A DNA stretch of 64,000 nt from Siderastrea radians (Eukaryota > Cnidaria > Anthozoa > Scleractinia > Rhizangiidae), in the NCBI GenBank assembly GCA_964017195.1, contig OZ024896.1:3612487-3676486 (forward strand), written 5' to 3'. Under the pieces are notes generated by a model that saw only the letters and a program-made list of their open reading frames with translations, had not been told where the DNA came from and did no database searches. Positions 25,801-39,300 of this stretch are shown piece after piece; positions within the stretch are counted from its first letter, which is position 1, and every line of letters starts with the position of its first letter. A program made the position numbers and the translations under genes.

Positions 25801-28800
25801 CTTCCTCCTAATAGCAGGCAGTTATCTAATGGCAGTTTGTTGGTAACTGATGTGAGGAACACTGTGGATTATGAGGGCACCTACAGCTGTAATGTCTCTA
25901 GCAGAGCAGGAGCAAGCATAGCACATGCGAATCTAACAGTTTGGAGTAAGTATTTTCTTATTAAGTAAACTGTATTCAATTTGACACGAGCACGGGACGG
26001 CAGTTGAACTTATGACCTTGGGATAACTGAGAGTGTATACTCGTGACATTTATACATTATTGAGCATCAATCTGATCGGTTGTTTCCTCTTCTCAGTGTG
26101 AAGTGGAACAGCTTTTTGTTGTGATCGCTTTTAATTTTTTTTAACATTGGTGGGAAGCACGGCATAGAAAAGCTAATGTGCTTTCTCAAACCCTTGGCTT
26201 CAAAGAGGAGCATGGGCCATTGACAGATTCCTCCATGGGACTCGGTTGCGTGCCATTTTCTCTGTTACACGGAAACGGGATTGAATAGTATTTTACGAAA
26301 TGTGACGTGGATTGGATTCTAGATACAATTAGATGGAGAAATTTGGCTAAAAGTTACAATGCCGCTACCAGTGTGTGAAGCTCTCTCCTCTCTTCTCATT
26401 GTTAAGTGCAACAGCTCTTGGTGTTGCCAGTTATTGTTATCAACAAAGACTGAGAAGCAAAGTGAGAAGCACAGTGAATTATCATTAGTATGTTGAGTGA
26501 GTTATCATTAGTAGTTTTTAATTCTAACTCTTAGTAGTTTCTAGTTTTGACTATATGCTAATTCGTTTTTGTATTTTTAGATTGTATTTTAGAAAGTTAG
26601 CTGTCCTCTATTAGCAGTGGGGAATCCCCTCTGCTAGTTTTCTGCTTGACGCGTTAATAAAGTCATTATTATTATTACAGAGATAAGTGTCCACCAAATG
26701 TGACGAGAATTAAATTCTAGACAAAATTAACTGGGACATTTGGCTCAAAGTCACCTGTTTTCGCAGCTTTCTCCGCTCTCCAATGCCTACAGTACAATAA
26801 TTTTCAGTGTTGCAAGTCACTGTTATCAAGATACGCTGGGGAGCACATAAAGAGGTGTTGCAACAAATGTAACCGGGAAACGAGACTCCGTTTAGAGAAC
26901 TGGGTTAGATAATCCGACCGGTGTGTGTGGCAACTCACTGAATTTTTTTTTATTACTTCATCTCAAGATAGATAAGGTATCAAGTAAAACAATTACCATA
27001 AGCTATCGTTAAGGGCGGATTCAACATTTCTTTTCATTACCGTTGAACACTGTTGAATCCGGCTTGTCAAACGCGTTTGGCCTCACTTTTGAATGGTGTT
27101 CAGTGTCGCTCAATGATGCCGAATGAAGATGAAGTTTCATGGTACTGAAGAAAGCTTGATTGACAACAAATATTCATAAAACAAAATTGTATTCACCAAG
27201 GTTGGATGATGACAAATGGAGGCCTAAGGTGTAAGATTTTCAACAGAATAGTTAAGAAAGAATACTAATTCCCCACTTTTCTCCTTTCTAATTTGTATCA
27301 GCTTATCCCAAGATAACTAACACATCAAGAACGCACATTACCGTTTTGCTCGGATACCGATTGACGTTGACGTGCATAGTGGCTGGTGATCCTACACCCG
27401 TCGTTGTGTGGAGAAAATTCGGAAGTCAGGAAATCCCGGGTGCCGTTTATGAGCATGGGAATTTTACTCTGCTCATTCATCAAGTGGCCATTACAGATGA
27501 GGGTGTCTATCAGTGCATTGGAGCGAGTGCTTCTGGTGTGATCTCAACCAACTTTACAGTGGTCGTTCTAGGTTCGTATTACGTGTAAATTTTAGGCTCG
27601 CTTTGTAACAATAAAACTTTCAAAAACTTCTTCCACCAAATCTTCATATATTGCTCACAGCAGTACTCAGTCACACGAGTGAATATGAGCGAAAGTGAGC
27701 GAATATTGTTGTAAATTGCCATCTAGATCGAATACCGAGACTGATATTTACATGTGATGAACCATAATGAAAATGTATTTGAATAATAAATTGAAAAAAT
27801 TCCGCAATTGGAGTCTCCGATTTCAGGTAACAAAATCTGTAAACGTAACATAACATGCTGTAACCAGCCTACATGCATTGTCTTGAGTTGAATAGCCTGT
27901 GACAAAGCCGGAAAATATTGGAATCTCGCAGGCTGTGAGATGCGTCATTACTGAACGAATTGTTTTTCGTTTACGTTTTAGAGCCTGCAAAGATTGGCAT
28001 ACCAGACCCACAGGTTTTGAAATTACATCGTGGTGATAAAAACCTCAGCGTTGCGTGCTTTGGCAGAGGAAAACCTCGCCCAAAGATAACATGGAAAAAG
28101 AATGGCATAGATGTCTTTAGAGCTTCCCACGATACACGGAGTGGCGTTTTACAGATAGTCTCCAACAGCTCGGACGTCTGGAATGTTAGTAGTGTGTTGT
28201 ATCTGCGGACTGGAGGAGTCACGTACAGTGAAGCAGGAAATTACACTTGTGAAGTGTACAATGGAGTGGACCAGAATGAAACTGTGGGAAGTATTATCAC
28301 AGTATTATGTAAGTAACAGGTGTAGATGGTTGTCAAGGGAGAGGTGTAAACCAGAGTATACACTCTGGAAAATCCCAAAAGAAATTGTCTAATGAACCAC
28401 GCAAAAAACTTGGAGCAATTACTAAAAATTGAACGATGCCCCTCCCCCATCCCCCCCACCCCGCCCCACTAATAATAGAACTAGAAGGCCTATTTTTTTT
28501 CGAAGTAGGGCTAAAGATGTTTTAAATTCTCGACATATTGAGTACATTGGTGGTGTACAATTTAGATTCTGAGATATCGGACTTGTAATCTGTAATTCAT
28601 CTACTTCTGCCTTGTAGTGAAACAACTGCAAAACGGTTTAAATGGTAAATTTCGAACGTTAAAGCTATCTCAAATATCAACCTCTTTGTTAAAAGAACAT
28701 AGGTGTCCTGTCCTTGGCTTTGTTTTATGCGCCACCCTAATCTGAGAAGCAGTTGCTGCCATAATCGATTCTTTTGGCTTAATACGTTGGTAAGCTGAAC

Positions 28801-30361
28801 CGGATAACCAGGGTAGTGAAACCAAACGATGAATTTTAACCTCTAAAACGTTCGAAGATCGCCTGAGTCAATTTTATAGAGCAGTCTCGCAGAACCTGCA
28901 GCTCGTGCTTGTACTCCTTACACTGTGATTTTGACATTGAAAGCTCGTGCGTATTTATTTCTTACATCAATGTGTGGGGAATGTACAAGAGATGACGATC
29001 AACCACTTGCTCTCTTTAAATTTCTTTAGTTAAACCCGAGTTCCTAGAGAAGCCAAGGGATGTCACCATTGTGCTACAAGGAAGTGATGTCGTCCTGTCC
29101 TGTAATGTAACAGGTATACCTAAACCGTCCGTCAAATGGCGATTCAATGGTGGAGTCTTGCCTGCCAGTGAACAAGAAGATGATGGTAGTCTAAGAGTAT
29201 ATGCAGTTCAAAACAATCAAAGCTACGAGGGACTGTACACCTGCAAAGCTAGTAGCATTGCGGGAACGCTTGCATCTAACATGACCTTGACTGTAGATGG
29301 TAAGTTATTCTCTTCTTTTTAATAGACACCTCTTACCTTATTTCTGAACCAAGGATCGTCTTATCTTCAGTAGCGAAATGATGTCTTTCTTGTAAATTCT
29401 CAGTTTTTTATGAGATTACAAAAAAAATCAAGACTCCAATAAATAAAAAAAAAGATAACATCATTTAGTGTTAAAATAGGGACATTTCCGCAATGTTATT
29501 TACACGCGTTTTTGCAATTGTTGTTTGTTGTTTTGTTTTCCTGTATGCCATCGTTAGTTACCATAAACTGAAACAGACGAAAACGAAACCAAAATAAGAC
29601 CAAATGATGAGCAATTTTTTATTCCTTGTCAGTTTGGGAATGGCATAGTTTGATACATGTTTGATAAGCCGCATTTTGTTCCGGCTTTGTCGAGATATGA
29701 GTGCCAATTCCATGCCCTTATTGCAAACTAATGTACTTTACTGCTTATTTAATGCTACTTTAAAATATAATAATATAATTAAGTGTAAAATGACATGCTT
29801 GATGTTAATTTCATATGCCTGCTGACATATATTTGTTTTACAGTTTCCCCGCAACAGTTAATATAACTGATTTACACCAACAGTGCTAGACGAGGTTTTA
29901 TAATCTGACAATTAAAGCAAGAGTAGGAAACCCAATCAATCAATCGATGCATGAATTGTTAATGATTTGCATGAAAATAACTGAAGGTTTATCACTTATT
30001 GCATGGATTGTTGTCTAACATCAGGTAAGAAATAATGACTTGTTCTGATTAATTTTAAAAATTAACTAAACCAAGTTACTTAAAAATAGGTGGCTTTATT
30101 GGCCAAAGAAAACGCGTGCTTACATCCACAAGGAATACTTTGTACCTATAGAATGTATGCTTAAACTATATGTATGGTGAGCTGTTAATTCCTAACGTGG
30201 GTAAAAGATGGCAATTGTTAATATAATCAGACTTAAGAAAGGACAATAATAATTATTGATCATGACATACAGAAAGAGATTTTTATGAAGACAATTTGGG
30301 TCAACCTGACCATAGGGATTTGAGTAATTTTTATTATTATGTTTAATAATAATAATAATGA

Positions 30362-30395
<34 letters not shown>

Positions 30396-33300
30396 GGCAA
30401 TAACAATAATATATATTTTTTGTTTTTTTCCTCCAAATGTTTTTCCTTAAAACTGTTTTTTTTTATTATGGCTGTTTGTTTTAGTGCGTCCACAAATCAA
30501 GCCACTAGAAGATCTGAAGATCACAATTTATTCTCAACTGAATTTGACATGCGTTGTGGAAGGAGACCCATTTCCTTCTGTCTACTGGATGAAAAACGGA
30601 CTGCACGTTATTACACGAGGTCAAGTGTCCTCTTTCAACAGCACGCTGACCATAAACAGCGTGGACCTTAGTACGGAGAGCACATACACTTGCGTTGCTT
30701 CTAACAGGGTTGGAAACACTTCGTCAAGCACTTTCGTGGAAGTTTTAAGTAAGTCTCTTAAGCCTTGGAATTGAGTGCTATATAGTTTCTTCCGGATGAG
30801 TACTTGGTGATTTGTTAGTTTATCTAATACATTCTTACATCTCCTTACGGAAGTCTCTCTATAACGGACAGTTTCCCTAGTGCGAAGGAGACCTAAATTC
30901 ATGTTAAGTTTTCCTTGGCAATACGGTCATCTCCTGTTCCGTCGGAGTCCGTATTTAAGAGTTTCTATTGTATGTAATATGTAAGGAACATTTCCCACAG
31001 TACTGGCTGGTTCAGAGGAATGATGCTCTAGCATATAAAACGGTCATGCGGACCCTTACGACGCAGAGAAAACAAACGAACGCAACCAATGAACGCTAGG
31101 AAAATCTTTCCTTGTTGTGCTTGCATGGCTTATACTTGCGCCATTACGTCGCTTGTATAAGCTGGAATAACCTAAAATACACGACTTGAACTAGCTATCA
31201 GCTGCATTGGTATGATTCTAACGAGGCGGAAACGGCTTACTGTCACTGATTTTTGAGGGAGAAAGAAATGGCCAAATTTTTTACAAAATCTGGAGGCCTC
31301 AGAGGCCTCCCTCCCTAAAATTGTAAAACTACAGCCTGGCAAAAATTGCCCTCGAAAATAAGTGATAAAAAGCTAGCAACCTTGTTGAGTAGGATCTTGA
31401 CTTCGCTGTGCTTTCCTTTTTTTCAGTTCCACTACAAATATCTGTAGCTCCATCCAGTTTATTAGTTCTCAGACGGCAAGACACAAACACAACCGCAGAT
31501 TGCTATGGTTACGGGAAACCAAGCCCAATAGTCACATGGTTTAGATATGGCGTCCAAGTTCCGTTGGTCAACGACGCAAAGATTTCCAATAACAGCGAGC
31601 GCGTCTTTCAAATCCTCACTTCCGGCGGAAATGCTTCATCCCAGTGGAATGCGTCTAGTCGTTTGTATATTGCTCCTCGTGGTGTGACCTACCAAGAGGC
31701 TGGGACGTACGTTTGTCAAGTTCAAAACAGTGTACAGAGGAACATAACCGTCAATGAGTCCGTGAACGTAGCATGTAAGTACTGACCTGTATGTAGTGTC
31801 AGAGTTGCTAAAACAGCAGTTACAGCATTTCTTGGTAAACAAATGCTGAGTCTTGTACCATGGGCTTTAGTTGTATTATCTAAACTACCGTTTCCTCGTT
31901 AGTTTTTCCAGAGGTAGATGTTAATCCTAAGAGTCAAATTGTGTTGGAACGCAAAAACGCAACGTTTCAGTGCTTTGTCAGCGGAATTCCTCAGCCAACT
32001 GTCACATGGTCACGAGGTGGCACCGTGCTAACGACAAGTGGTGACGTCATCAACAGCAGCATGACCAATTTTTCCATAAGTTTGAACCTAGCCGGTGTCA
32101 CCAACGACTTTGAAGGAAACTATACGTGCAGCGCTTCAAGCTTCGCTGGAGTAAAAAACAAGACCGCAGAGCTTATTGTTGACGGTTCGTTAAACTTTCC
32201 TCTTTTTATTTTCTTGTGTGTTTAGGTTGTGTTACACTGTGTCACAGAGACCTTAAGCTATGTTTTCCTGGGAACAATATAACATTCACAGCACGAAATG
32301 GAAAATTTACGGAGCATTACAAATTACGTAAAGGTCCGTAAAGCTGAAGAGATCGCTTTACGGAGTTGTTATAAAGACGCATAAAGTTGCGTAATTTGCA
32401 AATGCCGTAAAGTTCCGTAAAGTTAACTTAAATCCAACATAAAGATCACCTTTACGTCAACCTGCGTAAATTGCCTTAAAGGAAGTTTAAAATGCTGCTT
32501 CTGATATTCAATCACAGCAGTCACGTTTACAGATCCTATTGCTTTCTAGAGGAGGAAGATGCTCAAGGAACAGCAGTGCTTTGAGGTGTGATAACCGGAA
32601 TTCTAGTAGGTTTGAAAAGTCGCACTCGTACTCAATTTTGTACTTACTCCTACTACACAAGGCAACTACGCACAAAGGCGAATGAGGGTTGTGTTGCCGA
32701 GCTTTTTGGATTTTGGTTGATGGTCGAAGCGGATGATTCATGGGGAGTACTGCTTTTTAGTGGCCCTATACATATGTATGTAGTTTGGCCATTTTTAAAC
32801 CCTATTCCATCGAATAGGGACGTATACGACTCCTGAGGTGTTATGCGGACTCAAACATTTTTAACGCACTCGAAACGCACTCAGATTTTTCGTCAAGCGA
32901 TCAATTTGATAGGTAACGGATCCAAAAAGCATAGATCATTGTATACATCCCTCATTTTGGAAATTTTGATCAAATCTGCCTGAGTTACATACAAAAAAAT
33001 TATTGACGTTTTCTTGCCAAATTGATGTCTAATTTGGCTATTCAACTGGTACTCTTTCCAGGTAAAATTTTCACTTTCCTGAAAAGTTAGCCAGACACCC
33101 TTCCGCAGAAAAGAAAGGCAAGAAAAAGGCCATCAAAGCAATTTAAAAAAGAGGCGAACAATAGAGATCGATTAAGGTTTGCAAAAAAAATCCAAATTTT
33201 AAGTTGTGCTCGTGCAACTGGTGAAAGTGTGACCACATTGAGCAGTACTTTCCTGTGGCTCTGTTAATCAGTTACGCTGTACAAGATGGTTCTGACTGTT

Positions 33301-36300
33301 AAGTCTGTTGTTCAAATTGTATGCTATGGTTTGACCATTCAAATGAAAACCATTGAGCAGTTCTTTCCTCCGGCGCTGTTTGTTTTTCACTTCTTTTAAA
33401 CCAAAATTCGATATTGTTTTCTGAATGTTTTATTTAGTTGAGCGTTCTCGGGAACAAAATGGTGCAAATACATCTGCATGATTTCTGTTAAGTCTGTTTA
33501 GTACCAAAGGCAGGTGATTAACTATCGATACACTCACATATGAATTAAATATGACATATATAAATAAAAAATGTGTCTAGCTAGTGTTGAACCAAGTGAG
33601 AAAAACAAATTCCTAAATTAAAATCTCAAAACGACCGCGATTTTTTGTTAAGTCTAAAGTTCAGTTTGTTAACGAAAATAACGAGATAAAAGAGGAAATT
33701 TATTTGAGAACGAAAGGTATTAAAAGACATTTTAATAATATAACCTTTTCTATCGTTTTTGATTGCGTTTGCAACAACAAAAGCTGAAGTTTGGTTAAAA
33801 AACAATTAATTAAAATCCTCGCTATTATGATTTACAGCCAATCACTGTAGATGCAAATAAACGATAAATCGGACAAAGCCTTATGTGCCACTCGGCATGA
33901 AGAGGATGAGTGGGTGAGTGAGTTGGATAAATTGGAAGTTTTCGTTAAAGCCTCGTATTTAACGGTACAAATAATGCCTTGGGTATCTCTGTCATTAACC
34001 CTAATGTCTTCATCTTGCCGATTCCAGAATAAGCAATTTCATTTGCGCACCTGAAATTTTCTCGATATCTAACAAGTCGTATACAAAAACTAAGAAAGAT
34101 CGAATTTTCCACCACAAGGCAACGCAAGACAAGTAATGTAGAAGACGATGTATTTAAAAAACAAGTGCAGTATATTTGGTCTTAGTATGCCTCACAGGAT
34201 TGGCTGAGAAAAAATAAACTAGGGATAGACAAACAACAGAGAACAATAGAGCTGCGTGATAGCAAGGTCCAATGAAATTAGACGTCTTCAAGTCTATTTA
34301 CTCAGAAAAAAATTCTGAGTCTCCCCAACGATCGATGTATCTCAATAGAAAGTACAATATGTAGCAATGACCAAATGTGAGGTAGGGTGCCGCGCCATAG
34401 TCGTCTGTGGTGGCAAGCAAGAGAGAAATATATTCAAAATCCTTTCTGTGGATTGTTTTTTACGGCTTAATGTTTTTCAGTAAACCATTAGCGATGCGCG
34501 AAAAACAAATAAATGAAAAGGCAGTTAAGGTACTTTGCTTAAGGACATAATGTTTTCGAGATATAAAAAACTTGTCACAGTGCTTAAGTACGATTAATTG
34601 TATGAAACTCATGACACTATAACATAGCAGACACTAATCAAAAACGGAAAAATGCAAAGGTAGAAATTCTATCAATTATAGTAATTTTTATCGTTCGAGG
34701 AGAAATATATTGAATACATCCTTACAACCGACAGAAAACACAGCAGGCGCTTTATTGTCACGAAGCATAGCAAAGTGTTTTTAATGAAGCCCGAGACAGT
34801 TTAATTTGATGGATTCCACCTAAAACACTTAATGAAAGCGGAAAAAAGGTAAGCATTTGATGGCTGTAACACAGCGACGAAAAAAGTACTGCATCGGATA
34901 CATCAAACACGAGAGATAGTGTTTCAGGGAGAAGAAAGTCAAACCTCACTTAGCACAGATGTTTTGAATAAAAATTGACAGTTGGGTGCATTGTCTGAAA
35001 CAAGCCATCGAGAAAATGAAGCTAAAACTCGGCAGAATCTATGCTCATGAGACTGGACGTCAAACTACCATTTTTATTTTGTCGACACTTGATGAATAAT
35101 TAATAAGTTTCAGTAAATATTAAAAAACACTATTCAACGTGTGATCCATAAGTTTCTACGCGACTTCCAAAGCGTCTACAGACGTCTCGAGGTTTGCGAC
35201 AAAATTTGCTGTCACAGTGAATCAGCGAATCGCTTTACTAGAATATCAAATTTTACAACCGCGGCACATTTGCAGCATTCCGCTGAAAACATTTGATAAT
35301 TAGCACTTAATCCAGTGGATACCTGCTCCAGATAAATCGCTCGCGAAGGGAGCACTTGGTCTTGAAAGCTCAACAGTCCCAGAGCTGATCTCGTTAGCCC
35401 TCGAAACTGACGCCGCAAGCATATTTAAAGGCACTGAAGATTACTAACAGTCTGAAAAGAATTGTTAAAATGGATTTGGGGCTAAATGTCCTTGGATGGT
35501 TCCTTTCCATTGCAACGGCAATAGGAAACGCATTTGTGATTTTCCTCATTGCTAAACGTCACCGACTACATTCCTCGCCCAATTGGCTTGTCTTATCCTT
35601 GGCAATAGCTGATTTTGGTGTCGGATTTGCTGTTTTTCCCACGGCGTATGTATGTAACTATTCGAGGGCTTGCAACATGAGGGTTTTCATGGCCTTTTAC
35701 TGGTTCTTTGTACATTCGTCCGTCACAAATCTTTGCTCTTTGACCTGGGATCGCTACACCGCTATTGTCCACCCGTTCAAGTATCACACATCCTTGACTG
35801 CAAGACGCCCAGGAGTAGTTATCGTGCTTGCGTGGTTCATCGCTTTTACAATTGCCTTATCTCTTGTCCTGGGAATGTACACCACAAACTCCTCCACGGC
35901 TTTGAAAATAGTGCGATTGATTGGAGTCTCGGCGTTTGACATGTCATCCTGCATTCTTCTTTTTTATGCTGTTGTTCGTATCCTGGTTGTTCAGGCAGTA
36001 ACTAACTCTGCTGTCAAGTCTCAAGAGCGGCACGTCCGCCGCAACCAAGCATTGAACCAATCTTTTCTTCCACATAGGCGTAAGAAACGCAACGCAGTAG
36101 GTTTCGTAATTGCTATTGTAGCATTTTGCTTAGGATGCCATGTAGCGGTCAACTATTTAGTTATGTGCATTACATTTGCTTGTAACAATCTATCTGATAA
36201 GGCAGGACTGGTTGTAACTCTCCTTTTGGTTGGAAATTCGGCAGTAAATCCTTTAGTTTACGCGTTCTTAAAGCGGGACGTAAAAAGAGAAATGAAAGAG

Positions 36301-39300
36301 CTAATTTGTGGACGAGAAGCTGAAAAAAGACGCACTTGGGAAACAACCAGATCAACTAGCGTGATCTAAAGTTTATCGGTTCGCAAATATTAAAATAATG
36401 TTGTCGCTTTCTTTGTTTCCAGGTAGATTTAATACGGAAAGCGGTCTTTCCTTAAAGAAATATTAGTGAATTTTATTGTTTGTGTGACTGTATCCTCGTT
36501 CGCACACACTGCAGTATAAACAAACCAGTTTTTCCGAATAAACGGCGTTTTAATAACCTTAACTTCTCACCAGATATTCTGTGTGTGGGTGCAAACAAAG
36601 CGATACTTAAGAAAACAGCGCTTCGCATTAATATTGTGTCCTTTGCTTAAAGAAGCCTTAGGGCAATATGACGCAAAATTGTTAGATTTGTTCTTGAACA
36701 TTTGCAGATACCCTCAAATGTTTGAAAAACAAACCAGTTTTTTGGTTTTGTTTTCTTTAAGGTGAATATTAAATTCCCACTAGAAATTTGCGTGCGAATG
36801 CAGGGCAATTCTTACGAAAACAGCGATTCCGGTTTTTTTTTACGGCAACAGGAAGCAAAATTGTTGGATGTTTTCATGATTACACATGTTGACAATTCAT
36901 GTCATGTAAAATTTGTTGGAAGCAAACTGCAACTACAGGCCCCAATTCTATCCAGAGCATTTACATAAATCCTCAAGGTGTAATTTTAATCACTTGGGGG
37001 TAATGATATTTGTTGTTCGTTAGGGGTATTTGTTATTAAAAAGCTTTTTAAAGCTGCTGAATTTCATGGATCAAAGAGCTACCGCTAAGTTTCCAAAGTA
37101 ATTTTCGGTTTTAGCAGTCTTTTACTGTGGCTCATTTCGGGGGTAACGGTGAAGAACTGTAGTTAGGCTGACAAATGTGAAAACTTACACACAATTTTAA
37201 TTAAATGTGTTAATGAAAAATTTTCCAATAAAAATTATAACATAAATCATTATTTGTCCAAGCCGGTAATACCTGTCGTGAATTGTAAAAAAAATATTCG
37301 CGCTTTATAACTGTTGAAAATTGTATTAAACCCTAGTCGTATTCTGTAATGAAGTATCTATCGCAAAATGTAGTAACACGTTGTTGCAAGTTGAAATGAC
37401 GCAAGCTTTCGCAAATTGTAAAATTACATTGTCGCGTTTGTAATACCTGTTGTAAAATTTACTGACCCTTTCCGTATTTTGTAACTATAACATTACCTAA
37501 TGCAAATTGTAGTAACACGTTTTTGCAAGTTAAAATGACGCAGGCTGTCGTAAATTGTAACATCACATTGTCGCGTTTTGTGGTAAACCTTTAAATAAAC
37601 AACTATCGGGAAAACCCGTGTTTTTGAACAAATAACAGTTACGGAGATATCTATTGAGGTAAAATTATTCCCGCTATTAATACCAACATAATGATAGTTA
37701 TTTTATCAGTAATACCCTCTTTTGTGAAGTCAAGGTAGAGCACTTCACCAGAAACATCAAGAGAAAACAATCGACAACATTTAATGCCATATTGAGCATT
37801 GTGATTCCTCTATTCACTTAGTACAACTTGGTACAACGCTAAATTTTGGCGTGCTCCCATTGGTCGAAATCGATCACGTGACGCGATAGTGTCTCTCCTC
37901 AGGGGGCGTCTATCAGCCAATAGTGCCCTTCTGGGCAATTTTTGCTCAAAATTTAGTGTTATACAATAAAAACAATAGAGGTCTTCTATCTCAGGCCCTA
38001 TGTGTGATGGGTTCCCTCGGACATTTCAAATTTCCTCGGGCAACCTATCACACGATAGTGCCTTCTACAGAAGAACTCTATTGTTTAAATAGTAGATCAC
38101 ACACATATTGCAATCATAGTGTTCGTAAAAACGAAATTCTGGAGGCTGAATGCCGTGTACATAAACTGCGATGTTTTGAGTTCCGAAAAGTCTAGTCAGA
38201 AATGACGTGAATTGCACGAAATCTCCTTGAAAATTTCAGTTCTGCTGTACAGAAAATAAACAAAGGATTTAAATAGTATAAACACGTTAAACACGTACGA
38301 TTGACATTAGAGAGTTAAGCTGATCTATTAAATACTAGTAAACTACATATGGTTTTGCAGTTTTTTTACATTTTTAATACAGAATAACCAATTTTTAGAG
38401 GGTTAATAGATGACCTGGTTGGTCGGTCGGTCGGTTGGTCGGTTGTTTGGTTATTTGGGTGGTTATCATCTTGATTTTCAGTTCCCCTTTGGTAAAATGG
38501 TTGATTTTGTTTTCACGGATTCTTCTTATACGAGTTGAAAGATGATATAAAATTACGTTTGCGAGTCATTTTAGAGACTTGTTACAAAACATGACACTGT
38601 GTTATGGCTAAATGCGACGGCTTGGATTTATTATAAATTACAGCAACGTGTTATTCAATCCGCGGTAGGTACGTTATTACAATTTACGACGGCGTTATTA
38701 AAATTAAGATCTATGACAGCCATTATAAATCCCGACGATTGTCATAACAATTTATGACAAGTATTACAAATCCCGACATTATAAATTTACAATTCGCGAT
38801 TGTACAATCGTTGTCTCTGTTCAAAGAGACCGTTGTCACGTTTAAAACTTTAGGGCAACGCATTTGTTAACCCTCTGTAAAATAGAAGAGTGATTCCCTG
38901 TAGATAAAAGCTTGCGTAAGTTTAAGTTTCTTATGTTCAGTTTTAATAAAAAGATAAACACAAGATCTCTATAGTGATATCAAAACATTCAATATTACAA
39001 CTTCTACGCTTCCTATGTTTTTTTTGACCACCAATAACCAATTTTCATGTATTCTCTTTTAATTTTTTAGCCTTTTGCCAATTGTTAATTTTGGCAGCCA
39101 TGTTGGTTTACAGTCGCTAGTATTGTTCGCTACAATAGCGGAAGCTCTTCTTATGAGAGAATTTTTTCTTCCTTTTATTTCTTCTGAAAACTTCGCATTT
39201 ATCTTGCGGTCACTGCGAGTTGTCTTATTTTACTTATCTTGTGGTCACTACAATTTATTTTGATTTGATTCCTTTTTAAGTGAAGAAAATTATTAGTCTA

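Noticed and set aside
32161..32225. Ig B3 exon reading through into a short hydrophobic tail and stop, as if the gene ended here
   Set aside because: C1 uses the same gttcgt donor, frame and A-B-C order resume exactly at C3, and the tail is too short for a membrane anchor. Kept only as a possible alternative end.
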